DNA of 64,000 bases, taken from NCBI GenBank assembly GCA_028284945.1, contig JANQQJ010000004.1, positions 1 to 64,000 on the forward strand. Reading direction: 5' to 3'. The stretch's first letter is position 1; each line of letters starts with the position of its first letter. Position numbers and translations under genes: made by a program. Shown piece after piece: positions 1 through 7,959 of this stretch. The notes under the pieces are model-generated. The model had not been told where the DNA came from. It was given only the letters and a program-made list of their open reading frames with translations, and made no database searches. The stretch comes from Alphaproteobacteria bacterium (GTDB lineage: Bacteria; Pseudomonadota; Alphaproteobacteria; SMXS01).

Positions 1-304
1 CAACGCCTTTGCCGCGACCAGCCACCACCTGTCCAATGTCCAACTTGAGATCAACGGGGATACTGCGACCGGCCTCTCATACGTTTATGCGTTCCACCGC
101 TATGCCCACAATTTCGAACCGATGCACTATTGGGGCCGCTGGGTCGACAAGATCGTCAAGGTCGATGGCGAGTGGTTGTTTGCCGAGCGCGAGGTGGTCG
201 GCGTCGGCCAACTCAGTGTCGGTGATCCTCCTTCCGAACGGCCCCTGCCCGGCCATCCCGGGCGGCTGATCCGCGAGGCCAGGGAATCGTCGTTTTCAAA
301 CTGA
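1..304 (+). CDS. SnoaL-like (NTF2-fold) protein, C-terminal part
   Basis: The reading frame is open from base 2 to the stop at 302-304, so the start lies outside the window. The visible hundred residues have the look of the SnoaL/NTF2-like fold: a strand with a histidine pair near the window edge (TSHHLSNVQLEI), a GDTATGLSY strand, and the closing HYWGRWVDKIVKVDGEWLFAER strands in which a buried Trp-Gly-Arg and Asp-Gly-Glu-Trp turn are usual. Family members are small polyketide-cyclase-like or dehydratase-like enzymes, or ring-hydroxylating dioxygenase beta-type folds; the substrate cannot be told. The gene converges on a TetR regulator only 30 bp downstream. Family fold is likely, function unknown. 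Confidence 0.7.
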   Translation, partial: NAFAATSHHLSNVQLEINGDTATGLSYVYAFHRYAHNFEPMHYWGRWVDKIVKVDGEWLFAEREVVGVGQLSVGDPPSERPLPGHPGRLIREARESSFSN

Positions 305-334
305 GGATGATGACCGAGGTCCGTGCCGCCAAGT

Positions 335-985
335 TCAGCCGCTGCGAGACCAGGGCTTCTCATCTGAACCCGCGGCAGGTGCATTGGCGATGTAAGAGTC
401 GATCAAACGGTCGATGGCACCACGGGCAATGCGATTATGGTGAGGGGAAAAGCCCAGAGTCGCGACATAACTCCAATGCGCATGCATCATGGAGACGATA
501 AGAAAAGACAGCTCCTGACAGGCAGTATGATCCAATGCCGGATGCGCAATGGCCAGCTCATGAAGAATGACCGAACCGAGGGTCACGTATTTTTCGCACA
601 ACCGGTCCTTTACGGATTCTGAGCCGACGGCGTACGCAAACAACGCATCATAAGTCTCAAGATTGTCGGGTAACGGGTGGCCCTGATCCACGCCAAAAAG
701 AAAATCAAAAAAGAACCCGAGCCGCTCCACCTCGGCCACGTCGACGATGCCCGCAACCAGGAAATCCTGATAGACCTTTTGGAGATGGCCGCACAAATCG
801 ACCATCAATGTATCCAAATCAGAATAGTAATACCGAACCAATTGACGGGACAGGCCAGCCTCGTTTGCGATGGACACAAACGACAACGCCTGGAGGCCCT
901 GGACCCTGAGCACCTTTGTGGCTGCATTCAGGATCTGGGTTTTCTTGTCTAAGCTCAGATCATCATCACTTGAAGCTGTATTCAT
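335..985 (-). CDS. TetR/AcrR family transcriptional regulator
   Basis: A 216-residue protein of normal TetR length. Residues about 12-62 form the N-terminal DNA-binding domain: KKTQILNAATKVL helix, then a helix-turn-helix with the typical IANEAGLSRQLVRYYYSDLD pattern in which the Tyr-Tyr-Tyr stretch marks the recognition helix. The C-terminal two thirds is a variable helical ligand-binding domain with no recognisable ligand signature. Family members repress neighbouring genes until a small molecule binds. The partner is uncertain: the flanking SnoaL-like gene converges with it, and a 256-bp non-coding stretch lies upstream before tRNA-Thr. Regulator identity is confident, target not known. 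Confidence 0.88.
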   Translation of the reverse strand: MNTASSDDDLSLDKKTQILNAATKVLRVQGLQALSFVSIANEAGLSRQLVRYYYSDLDTLMVDLCGHLQKVYQDFLVAGIVDVAEVERLGFFFDFLFGVDQGHPLPDNLETYDALFAYAVGSESVKDRLCEKYVTLGSVILHELAIAHPALDHTACQELSFLIVSMMHAHWSYVATLGFSPHHNRIARGAIDRLIDSYIANAPAAGSDEKPWSRSG

Positions 986-1183
986 TCATCGCCCCGGAAT
1001 ACTCATCATCCGCATCATGAAAAAAGAATTCTACGCCCAAGCAATAAAAAAGGTGAAGCGTTTGGGTCTCACATCGACCACGAAACGCCATTCAGGGATT
1101 TAAAAAGGAAAATGATGCCCGGTGAGGGAGAAAGTTTGAACAGCCCGCCTTCACTTATTTACGGCGCGGCATCCGCTTCAAAC

Positions 1184-1229
1184 GCTTCGGCCTGTCACGC
1201 CGAAGCTAGATTTTGGCTTTGCCAAAATC
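1184..1229 (-). terminator. two adjacent hairpins 3' of tRNA-Thr
   Basis: Two perfect inverted repeats sit side by side: an 8-bp stem (GCTTCGGC at 1184-1191 with GCCGAAGC at 1199-1206) and a 9-bp stem with a 3-nt loop (GATTTTGGC at 1209-1217 with GCCAAAATC at 1221-1229). They lie just past the 3' end of tRNA-Thr on the minus strand, so termination or 3' processing is the simplest role. There is no clean T-run after them. The rest of 986-1241 holds no gene I can support; it must contain the tetR promoter. Confidence 0.45.
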
Positions 1230-1241
1230 AGCGAAGGCGGA

Positions 1242-1316
1242 TGGTGCTGCCGGAGAGATTCGAACTCTCGGCCTCTCCCTTACCAAGGGAGTGCTCTACC
1301 CCTGAGCTACGGCAGC
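1242..1316 (-). tRNA. tRNA-Thr (GGT)
   Basis: On the minus strand the sequence folds as a full cloverleaf: 7-bp acceptor stem GCTGCCG/CGGCAGC, D-arm with AGCTCAGGGGTAGAGC, anticodon stem CTCCC/GGGAG with loop TTGGTAA giving anticodon GGT, T-arm with GTTCGAATC, and an encoded CCA end at 1242-1244. Anticodon GGT reads ACC (Thr). No integrase or duplicated 3' tRNA end was found near it, so there is no sign that it serves as an attachment site. Confidence 0.97.
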
Positions 1317-1410
1317 TTGATCAGAGGGCGCGGAAACTGCCACAGGCCCAAGGCTTTGACAAGCGCCGTTCGACGCCTTTTCACTGTTCACGGGCTCGGC
1401 CGCGCCACGA

Positions 1411-3249
1411 TCAATCAAGCTCAAAGGCTTCTTCATAATTGAGCCGAAGCGAAGGATCCTGATCAACCTTTTCCAACAGGCAATTGCCGATCGCCAGCAC
1501 ATCAAGCTCGGTGCCCATGAAGCAGCGAAACGCGTCTTCCGGCGTGTTCACAATTGGCTCGCCGCGAACGTTGAAGCTGGTATTGACCAGCACAGGACAT
1601 CCTGTTCGGTCTTTGAAGGCGCTGATCAGCGCGTGATAGCGCGGGTTGGTCTCGCGATGCACGGTCTGGATACGCGCGGAATAATCGACATGGGTCACTG
1701 CGGGAATCTCTGAACGGGGCACGTTGAGTTTTTCGATCCCGAAGAGCGCTTCTTCTTCGTCAGACATCGACCGGCGGCGCGCCGCCGCCACATTGGCGAC
1801 CTGCAACATATAGGGGCTGGACCGATCCAACTCGAACCAGTCGCCGACATCTTCTGCCAAAATTGACGGGGCAAAGGGTCTGAAACTCTCCCGATACTTC
1901 ACCTTAAGGTTCAGGGTCTTTTGCATGTCGGGTGAGCGCGGATCGCCCAGAATGGAGCGGTTGCCCAGCGCCCTGGGCCCAAATTCCATACGGCCCTGGA
2001 ACCATCCGACCGCCTGACCATCAACAAGCCGGCCGGCGACCGCATCCAGATACTCTGAGTCGTTCTGATAGGAGGTGAAGCGAGCACCCGCCGCGGTGAG
2101 CCGTTGTTCAATCTCTGCCTGGTCAAATGACGGGCCCAGATAGCTGCCGTGCATGGAGTCATGACCAGGCGTCACCGAACGTGGATTATCCTCCAGCCGG
2201 TGATGGGCAACGAGCGCAGCGCCCAGGGCGCCGCCGGCGTCACCGGCAGCGGGCTGGACCCATATATCGTCGAACGCGCCGTCGCGCAGGACCTTGCCAT
2301 TGGCGACGCAATTCAGTGCTACGCCCCCCGCCAGACACAGATTTTTGACACCCGTCTCTTGTGCAAGACCTCGTGTAAGGCGCAGGACGACCTCTTCTGT
2401 TACAGATTGTATCGATGCTGCCAGATCCATCTCTCGCTGGGTGAGCGGCGACTCCGGATTCCTGGCCGGCCCGCCGAAGAGGTCAGCGAAACGGTCATTG
2501 GTCATACGCAAGCCGGTGCAATAGTCAAAATAGGAAAGGTCCAGCCTGAAACTGCCGTCATCTTTCAGATCGAGCAGCCTATCCAGAATGAGATCCCGGT
2601 ACGTTGGCTGCCCATAGGGCGCAAGCCCCATAACCTTGTATTCACCAGAGTTGACGCGAAATCCCGTGTAATAGGTGAATGCGGAATAAAGCAGACCCAA
2701 CGAATGCGGAAAGTGGATCTCCTTCGTCATCTCCAGCCTACTGCCCGTACCCATGCCGACAGATGTCGTTGCCCACTCGCCGACGCCGTCCATGGTCAGC
2801 ACGACAGCCTCTTCAAAGGGTGAGGGATAAAACGCGCTCGCGGCATGGCTTTGGTGATGCTCGGCAAACAACAACCGGTTTTCCCAGTCAAAATCCGGCG
2901 CCGAGTGTTGAAGTTCCTGGGTCAGCAGGCGTTTCTGGAACAACTTCTCTTTTATCCAGACCGGAATAGCCATTCTGAACGACTGGAATCCGCGCGGTGC
3001 GAAAGCCAGATAGGTCTCCAGAAGCCGTTCGAACTTCAAGAACGGTTTGTCGTAAAACGCGACATAGTCCACCGCATCGAGCGAAATCCCGGCCTTGCCA
3101 AGGCAATAGTCCACGGACTCGGCGGGAAACGCAGAATCGTGCTTTTTCCGGGTGAATCTCTCTTCCTGAGCCGCTGCGACGATCCTGCCGTCTTCGACGA
3201 GCGCCGCCGCACTATCGTGATAGAACGCTGAAAGGCCCAAAACCCGCAT
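1411..3249 (-). CDS. NodU/CmcH-type O-carbamoyltransferase
   Basis: A 612-residue protein of standard length for the carbamoyltransferase family (NodU, CmcH, TobZ, SxtI). The N-terminal Kae1-like domain opens with LGLSAFYHDSAAALVEDG and carries the metal-binding EHHQSHAASAF segment near residue 130 and a DGVGEWATTSVG loop; the C-terminal YrdC-like domain has WFQGRMEFGPRALGNRSI near residue 420 and LVNTSFNVRGEPIV. Family enzymes use carbamoyl phosphate and ATP to carbamoylate a hydroxyl of a sugar or small molecule. It is the last gene of a minus-strand trio with a 49-residue DUF5989 gene 15 bp upstream and an SxtJ-like membrane protein before that. The acceptor substrate is not predictable; the two small membrane partners suggest work at the membrane. 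Confidence 0.93.
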   Translation of the reverse strand: MRVLGLSAFYHDSAAALVEDGRIVAAAQEERFTRKKHDSAFPAESVDYCLGKAGISLDAVDYVAFYDKPFLKFERLLETYLAFAPRGFQSFRMAIPVWIKEKLFQKRLLTQELQHSAPDFDWENRLLFAEHHQSHAASAFYPSPFEEAVVLTMDGVGEWATTSVGMGTGSRLEMTKEIHFPHSLGLLYSAFTYYTGFRVNSGEYKVMGLAPYGQPTYRDLILDRLLDLKDDGSFRLDLSYFDYCTGLRMTNDRFADLFGGPARNPESPLTQREMDLAASIQSVTEEVVLRLTRGLAQETGVKNLCLAGGVALNCVANGKVLRDGAFDDIWVQPAAGDAGGALGAALVAHHRLEDNPRSVTPGHDSMHGSYLGPSFDQAEIEQRLTAAGARFTSYQNDSEYLDAVAGRLVDGQAVGWFQGRMEFGPRALGNRSILGDPRSPDMQKTLNLKVKYRESFRPFAPSILAEDVGDWFELDRSSPYMLQVANVAAARRRSMSDEEEALFGIEKLNVPRSEIPAVTHVDYSARIQTVHRETNPRYHALISAFKDRTGCPVLVNTSFNVRGEPIVNTPEDAFRCFMGTELDVLAIGNCLLEKVDQDPSLRLNYEEAFELD

Positions 3250-3264
3250 GGGGCGTCAAATCTC

Positions 3265-3414
3265 TTAGAAAATTGTATAGATGAAGGGAGCGACGGCGCT
3301 GCCCTGGGTAAGAACGATAAGGCCCCCGAAGAGCACCATCATGATGAAAATCGGCAACAGCCAGAACTTCTTCCTGGCCCTCGTAAACGCCCAAAATTCC
3401 CTCAAAAAACTCAT
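3265..3414 (-). CDS. DUF5989 (SxtK-like) 49-residue membrane peptide
   Basis: A short gene between the carbamoyltransferase and the SxtJ-like gene. It encodes 49 residues starting MSFLREFWAFTRARKKFWLL, then one hydrophobic segment (about residues 17-36) and the ending TQGSAVAPFIYTIF. This layout, an aromatic basic head, one membrane span and the terminal GSA.APFIYT.F motif, is characteristic of the DUF5989 proteins that accompany carbamoyltransferases, including sxtK of cyanobacterial saxitoxin clusters (from memory of the family). The 12-15 bp gaps to both neighbours mean co-transcription. Molecular role is unknown; an anchor or partner for the carbamoyltransferase is an inference. Confidence 0.85.
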   Translation of the reverse strand: MSFLREFWAFTRARKKFWLLPIFIMMVLFGGLIVLTQGSAVAPFIYTIF

Positions 3415-3426
3415 CTGACGTCCGAT

Positions 3427-3864
3427 CTAAAACTGTTGCTTGATCGTCTCTGGCGCAGGCCCGGGCGGGTCTCTATCGATCCAGTAGCTTTCTGTAGACT
3501 TATCCAACTTAAGCCGCAACAGGTCCTTACCGAACAATCGAAGCAGAAGCCCGATCGGGGTGAACACCCCATAGAACATGAGACCCAAAATGATCGGACT
3601 GACGATCCGGTTCAAAAACAAACCAAACCGAAACCACAATCGATTAAGCGGCGCCAGAACCCTGGGCAACACGAGCGCCAGAACGGTAAACGCGGCGGCT
3701 ATGCCGATACTCCACCACCTGGGCGTACCGCCGAAGAGCACCGGCCATAGACCGACAATCGCAAAGAATACGCCCATGACGATCCCGAAGGACCGGTCTG
3801 ATGACGTCTGTATCGGTTGCTCATGCGCAATCGATTCATGGATGTCGGGCCTCGCCTCGGTCAC
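3427..3864 (-). CDS. SxtJ family membrane protein
   Basis: A 145-residue protein with a polar N-terminus (about residues 1-24) followed by three hydrophobic segments near 26-45, 49-67 and 86-110. The central LAPLNRLWFRFGLFLNRIVSPIILGL stretch is the hallmark of the small SxtJ family that sits next to carbamoyltransferases. It heads the minus-strand trio with DUF5989 and the carbamoyltransferase. The C-terminus is polar and Pro-rich (DRDPPGPAPETIKQQF). Biochemical function is not established for this family; the constant linkage suggests that it helps carbamoylation at the membrane. Family call good, function open. Confidence 0.85.
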   Translation of the reverse strand: MTEARPDIHESIAHEQPIQTSSDRSFGIVMGVFFAIVGLWPVLFGGTPRWWSIGIAAAFTVLALVLPRVLAPLNRLWFRFGLFLNRIVSPIILGLMFYGVFTPIGLLLRLFGKDLLRLKLDKSTESYWIDRDPPGPAPETIKQQF

Positions 3865-4002
3865 CGCAGCCTATTCCTGTACTCGAAATCTACGGCTGGA
3901 ACGCTATCACATGAGCCTAAAAAACAAGACCCTGAATGTCATGGAAACGCAGACCAGCTCTGAGTTGTCCTCGGCAGCGTTTCACAATCGATATGGCGTC
4001 AC

Positions 4003-4617
4003 TCAGTCCGCATACTTGACCGAACAGCCATAGGGTGTGGTCTGCGCCATAGAAACCGGCTGCCCGGCACCCACCTCGGCATAGGCTGCACTCAGATAGT
4101 TGGTTGCTTTTGGAATGTCCGATGCCCGCGCGGAGCGTATGCTGTCAATCGCACCCATATAGGCCAGGGTCTGATCGGGCAGAATCAGAAACATCTCCGG
4201 CGTGGTCTTGGCGTTATAGGCTTGGCCAATCTCGCCGGACTCATCGAGTACAACATAGGACGGCGCAGCGCCACGGGATTCAGTCAGTGAATCCGCCTCT
4301 GCTGGCGAGACATGGCCCTGCTTGCCCGGAGCAGAGGAAATGACGGTAATCCAAACCACATCGTCACCGGTCAATTCCTGCTGCAACGTCTGCATATTGT
4401 TGCTGTCATAGTGTTTGCGGACGAAGGGACAATCGTGGTTGGTCCATTCCAGAACCACCTTTTGACCGGCGAAATCCGACAGGCTGATATTGTCACCGGT
4501 CGTTGTCGTACCAGTAAATCCCGGGGCCTGTGCGCCAACTTCAGGCACGGCCTGGGCCGAGAATGCAATGGTCAGGCTTGATAGCGCGATAGCTGCGCCG
4601 CGAAGAATGGGGGTCAT
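4003..4617 (-). CDS. periplasmic thioredoxin-fold (redoxin/AhpC-TSA-like) protein
   Basis: A 204-residue protein with a signal peptide (about residues 1-23, cleaved after SAQA) and a thioredoxin fold. The active-site region reads EWTNHDCPFVRKHYDS, a single-Cys DCPFV motif typical of a redoxin/AhpC-TSA subgroup rather than a CxxC thioredoxin; the cis-proline region is likely KTTPEMFLI. Other Cys: one near the C-terminus (YGCSVKY). The start overlaps the stop of the upstream DsbD-like gene by 4 bp, so both are made from one transcript; the pair suggests that DsbD passes electrons to this exported redoxin. Whether it acts as peroxidase or thiol reductase cannot be decided from sequence. Confidence 0.82.
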   Translation of the reverse strand: MTPILRGAAIALSSLTIAFSAQAVPEVGAQAPGFTGTTTTGDNISLSDFAGQKVVLEWTNHDCPFVRKHYDSNNMQTLQQELTGDDVVWITVISSAPGKQGHVSPAEADSLTESRGAAPSYVVLDESGEIGQAYNAKTTPEMFLILPDQTLAYMGAIDSIRSARASDIPKATNYLSAAYAEVGAGQPVSMAQTTPYGCSVKYAD

Positions 4618-6722
4618 GGTGTGATCCTTCCTGCTGAAGCAAATGACCGTGCGCTCTCATCAGCCGCGGTCAATTCGGTCAAAACAATGCCAGGCGTCAA
4701 CAGCTGTGGCAGCACCACAACCCTGTCACTGCCCGATGGATAATACAGATAGAGCGGAACGCCGCTGCGGCCATACATGGCCAGTGTCTCGGTGATAACG
4801 GGATCACGCCGGGTCCAGTCGCCCTTCATATAGACAATGCCGTTCTCGCCAAAGTAGTCCGCGACGTCCTGGCTGGTTAGCGCGACCTGTTCATTGGCAA
4901 GGCAGGTAATGCACCAGGCCGCAGTAAAGTTCACGAAAACGGGCGTGCCCTCAGCCCGGTGCGTCGCGAGCGCATCCGGCGAGAAGGGCTCATAGGGAAT
5001 CCCGCTCGCCTGAGCGGTCGCCGGGGCAGCTTGCTGGTCGTCAGACCACAGGACAAGCGACACCATACCAATCACGGCAATGCCGGCCACAAGCGTCGCC
5101 AAGGCGCGGGGCGTTCCCGCGCTGTCGCGCCGCTTTTGCCAGAGCCAGACAGTCAACGGGATCAACATCAATGCGGCGAGCAAGGCCGCAACGCCATTCA
5201 TCCCGGTTTGCTGGCCCAATACCCATATCAGCCAAATCACCGTGCCATAGATCGGAAAGGCCAGGAATTGGCGGAAGGTTTCCATCCATGCACCGGGTTT
5301 TGGCAGCATACGTCCCAGCGCCGGAATCTCGCTGATCAGCAGCATCGGCAGCGCCAGCCCGACGCCCAGGGCCAGGAACACCGCGAGCGCGATGCCCGCC
5401 GACTGTGTCATGGCAAAGCCAAGTGCCGTCGCCATAAAGGGCGCCGTACACGGTGTCGCGACAATGGTCGCCAATATGCCGGTGAAGAACGCGCCGGTGT
5501 TTCCGCCCCGGTCAACCAATCCCTGGCCCAGGCCGGTAAACCGGCCACCCAGCTCGAACATCCCTGATAAGGAGAGTCCGACCGCAAACAGCAGCATGGC
5601 GAGTAACGCGATGATCAGTGGCGACTGCAACTGGAACCCCCAGCCGACGGCCTCACCACCCGCACGGATGACCAGCAGCGCGGCCGCGATGGCCAGGAAA
5701 CTAACGATCACACCTGCCGTATAAGAAACCCCCTCCAGGCGTTTCTCCCGCAGGGAAAGACCTGACGCGCTCACCACCGAAAGGGCTTTGAGTGACAGGA
5801 CGGGAAACACGCAGGGCATCAGATTAAGCAGAACACCCCCCAGCAACGCCAGCGCCAATGCATGCCAGAGGCTTACCGCCGCGCGATTAAGCGGTGCCTG
5901 TGCCGCCGCCGGGAAGGTTACCGCACCGGGCGCTAAGGCAACCTCATAGGCCTTGTCACCGGCGACCAACACGCCATCGATGGCTTCCACTGGTTCGGCC
6001 GTTGCCCGCACCATTTTGAGATAAAGCGCGCCTGCCTCGCCGACGGCCGGCTGATCGGCATTGTTGCGAATAAGCGATTCCTGATACGGGAAAAAGCGTG
6101 TGTCATCGCTGCTGATGCTGGGAAACTTGAGAGCAATGTTGGATTCATCGGCTTGAAAAACCGCATCGCCTTCAAAAGACACTGGAGTAGCAGCCCGCGC
6201 CTGTTCGAAACCTGACGCTTGAGCCGGATCGGTCGTACCATTGACGTCGATCGGAACCGTGAGCGACAGATCGGCTCCTTCTGGAATGCATATATCGTCG
6301 CAGACCAGCCAATCCGCCCGGGCTTCAAGCTCCAGCACCGTTCCGGACCGGGCATCTGAAGGGACGGTCACCGGCACCAGCAACCAATGTTCTTCGCCAA
6401 ATCCATAGTTCATCAAGGGGCCATAGGGTACCGCGTGCGGCGCGGGCCACGAAATCTCACCCGCCCTAGCCCCATTCGGCAGGGTCCACTCAATGGTCGT
6501 CGGCATGCCGGAATCGCCAGGATTACGCCAATAAGTATGCCAGCCAGGCCGCGGTGTGACCTTAAGCGCGGTCCAGAACGTTGAGCCTGGCGCAGCAAAA
6601 CGCGCCTCGCTGACCAGCTCGACAGTAGTATTTTCCGTGCGGACGGGGGCCGCATGCGATGGTGCCGACGCAAAAACATGCGCCAGCGCGATCAAAAACA
6701 GCGCTTGAAAACCGGTTCTCAT
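4614..6722 (-). CDS. DsbD-family protein-disulfide reductase
   Basis: I place the start at 6722 because residues 1-24 (MRTGFQALFLIALAHVFASA) then form a signal peptide; the in-frame ATG at 6839 only adds a sequence without signal character and would run over a small gene on the other strand. The 702-residue product has the three DsbD parts: a periplasmic DsbD-alpha-like domain (about 25-280), an eight-helix membrane domain with the redox Cys of LMPCVFPVLSLK and ATPCTAPFM, and a C-terminal thioredoxin domain with AAWCITCLANE (CxxC). It moves electrons from cytoplasmic thioredoxin across the membrane. It overlaps the downstream redoxin gene by 4 bp, which is probably its electron acceptor. Confidence 0.93.
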   Translation of the reverse strand: MRTGFQALFLIALAHVFASAPSHAAPVRTENTTVELVSEARFAAPGSTFWTALKVTPRPGWHTYWRNPGDSGMPTTIEWTLPNGARAGEISWPAPHAVPYGPLMNYGFGEEHWLLVPVTVPSDARSGTVLELEARADWLVCDDICIPEGADLSLTVPIDVNGTTDPAQASGFEQARAATPVSFEGDAVFQADESNIALKFPSISSDDTRFFPYQESLIRNNADQPAVGEAGALYLKMVRATAEPVEAIDGVLVAGDKAYEVALAPGAVTFPAAAQAPLNRAAVSLWHALALALLGGVLLNLMPCVFPVLSLKALSVVSASGLSLREKRLEGVSYTAGVIVSFLAIAAALLVIRAGGEAVGWGFQLQSPLIIALLAMLLFAVGLSLSGMFELGGRFTGLGQGLVDRGGNTGAFFTGILATIVATPCTAPFMATALGFAMTQSAGIALAVFLALGVGLALPMLLISEIPALGRMLPKPGAWMETFRQFLAFPIYGTVIWLIWVLGQQTGMNGVAALLAALMLIPLTVWLWQKRRDSAGTPRALATLVAGIAVIGMVSLVLWSDDQQAAPATAQASGIPYEPFSPDALATHRAEGTPVFVNFTAAWCITCLANEQVALTSQDVADYFGENGIVYMKGDWTRRDPVITETLAMYGRSGVPLYLYYPSGSDRVVVLPQLLTPGIVLTELTAADESARSFASAGRITP

Positions 6723-6797
6723 GGGGTGGAAATCTATCACGCAGCCGCAAAAACTGTCGTAACATTTTGGTGACGACGAACCGGGAAGGCGTGGCCT

Positions 6798-6950
6798 ATG
6801 GCAGAGAAAAATCGGCCAGGAGACAAAAAAAGCGCCCATCAGGAGCGGGCGGCAAAAGCGCTACGCGATAATCTGCGGCGCCGAAAACTGACAAAAGACA
6901 GACAAACCCCTGCCCCTGAGGACCAAAAGCCCTCAGAAACAAAGGGTTAG
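6798..6950 (+). CDS. small basic alphaproteobacterial protein (50 aa)
   Basis: An ATG at 6798 opens a 50-codon frame ending TAG at 6948-6950. The product is highly charged, and its middle, ERAAKALRDNLRRRKLTKD, matches a pattern I recognise in short alphaproteobacterial proteins often found near murA or dsb-type genes (A.AALR.NL.RRK). The C-terminal third is Pro/Glu/Lys-rich and probably disordered. It is divergent from the DsbD-like gene (75 bp between starts) and its stop overlaps the stop of the convergent GlsB-like gene. No function is known to me. Call rests on the motif and on clean placement between neighbours. Confidence 0.6.
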   Translation: MAEKNRPGDKKSAHQERAAKALRDNLRRRKLTKDRQTPAPEDQKPSETKG

Positions 6951-7198
6951 CGGTTCATAATTCCATAAACGGTCACGACGGTGAATGATCCGATACCGGC
7001 TGCGGCGATGGCTTCGATGCCCATGATCTCCGACGGTCCGATATTCACGAAGTGTCGGCCCAGCAGTCCGCCGACAATGGCGCCGACCGCGCCCATAGCG
7101 ATCGAGCCTATCGCACTAAGCGATTGGCTCCCAGAAACCACGAATCTAATGAGCAGTCCAAGACCGCCACCGACGATAACCCAATATAGCCAAACCAT
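6947..7198 (-). CDS. GlsB/YeaQ/YmgE family stress-response membrane protein
   Basis: An 83-residue protein with three hydrophobic segments and the Gly-rich pattern of the transglycosylase-associated (Tag/GlsB) family: VIVGGGLGLLIRF at the N-terminus, AMGAVGAIVGGLLGRHF in the middle, and EAIAAAGIGSFTVVTVYGIMNR at the end. Family members are small inner-membrane proteins induced by stress; no catalytic residues are known despite the historic name. The gene stands alone, converging on the small basic gene on the plus strand. A 10-bp inverted repeat at 7240-7272 lies just upstream of the start and could be part of its control region. Confidence 0.88.
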   Translation of the reverse strand: MVWLYWVIVGGGLGLLIRFVVSGSQSLSAIGSIAMGAVGAIVGGLLGRHFVNIGPSEIMGIEAIAAAGIGSFTVVTVYGIMNR

Positions 7199-7239
7199 GC
7201 GGTTTACTCCCCCGCATACGTGTTTTGGCTCCCATTAGC

Positions 7240-7272
7240 AGGCATCTGGCCACAAACCACCACCAGATGCCT
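7240..7272. repeat. 10-bp perfect inverted repeat in the 7199-7400 intergenic region
   Basis: AGGCATCTGG at 7240-7249 pairs exactly with CCAGATGCCT at 7263-7272, with a 13-nt loop; the pairing can extend to TAGC outside the stem with one bulged base. It lies between the divergent GlsB-like gene and dcd, so an operator or mRNA leader hairpin is possible. There is no T-run for a terminator. The remaining 100 bp before dcd show no further structure I can support. Confidence 0.4.
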
Positions 7273-7400
7273 AGCTACGGACATGCGTAGGCCCTAATTG
7301 GGGCAACATTATGACCATTCACGGGCGCGGTGCCTGCGGCGTTGAGGTGAAGCGGCCGGTCGGCTAAGAAGACGCACTGACTATTTCTCCGGGGGCCCTC

Positions 7401-7955
7401 ATGGCAATTCTGTCCGACCGTTGGATTCGCGAGCAGTCGCAGGCAACGGGCATGATCGAACCATTCGTTGAAAAACAACAGCGTGAAGGCGTTATTTCCT
7501 ATGGGCTTTCGTCCTATGGCTATGACGCGCGCGTTTCTGATGAATTCAAGATTTTCACCAATGTCGATTCAGCGATTGTCGACCCGAAAGAGTTTTCCAA
7601 TCAAAGCTTTGTCGACAGGCCTGGTGATGTCTGCATCATTCCGCCGAATTCCTTCGCGCTGGCCAGAACCGTCGAGTATTTCCGGATTCCACGCGATGTG
7701 TTGGTGATTTGCCTGGGCAAAAGCACCTATGCGCGCTGCGGCATTATCGTCAATGTCACCCCGCTGGAACCGGAATGGGAAGGCCATGTCACCCTTGAAT
7801 TCTCTAACACCACGCCCCTGCCCGCCAAAATCTATGCCAATGAGGGCGCGTGCCAATTCCTGTTCCTGAAAGGTAATGAGCCCTGTGAGGTCTCCTACGC
7901 CGACAAATCGGGCAAATATCAGGGACAGCAGGGTGTAACCCTGCCGAAACTCTGA
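7401..7955 (+). CDS. dcd: dCTP deaminase
   Basis: A 184-residue protein of exact Dcd length. Family motifs run in order: [12 protein letters not shown] at the N-terminus, the [13 protein letters not shown] segment near residue 31, [21 protein letters not shown] near 105 (Ser-Thr-Tyr-Ala-Arg contacting the triphosphate) and [26 protein letters not shown], with the catalytic Glu of the LEFSN strand. It deaminates dCTP to dUTP, feeding dTMP synthesis. The gene is followed after 4 bp by murA, so the two are likely co-transcribed. Start is fixed by the conserved MAIL opening. Confidence 0.97.
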   Translation: MAILSDRWIREQSQATGMIEPFVEKQQREGVISYGLSSYGYDARVSDEFKIFTNVDSAIVDPKEFSNQSFVDRPGDVCIIPPNSFALARTVEYFRIPRDVLVICLGKSTYARCGIIVNVTPLEPEWEGHVTLEFSNTTPLPAKIYANEGACQFLFLKGNEPCEVSYADKSGKYQGQQGVTLPKL

Positions 7956-7959
7956 GCTG

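Noticed and set aside
2149-2823. A 224-codon plus-strand frame
   Set aside because: Antisense to the carbamoyltransferase, which is strongly supported; no family pattern.
1411-3864. Part of a saxitoxin biosynthesis cluster
   Set aside because: Only the carbamoyltransferase trio is present; the sxtA polyketide synthase-like gene, amidinotransferase and oxygenases are absent, so no claim on toxin production can be made.
6723-6839. Longer start for the DsbD-like protein at 6839
   Set aside because: The extra 39 residues lack signal-peptide character and would overlap the small gene on the other strand; the ATG at 6722 gives a clean signal peptide.
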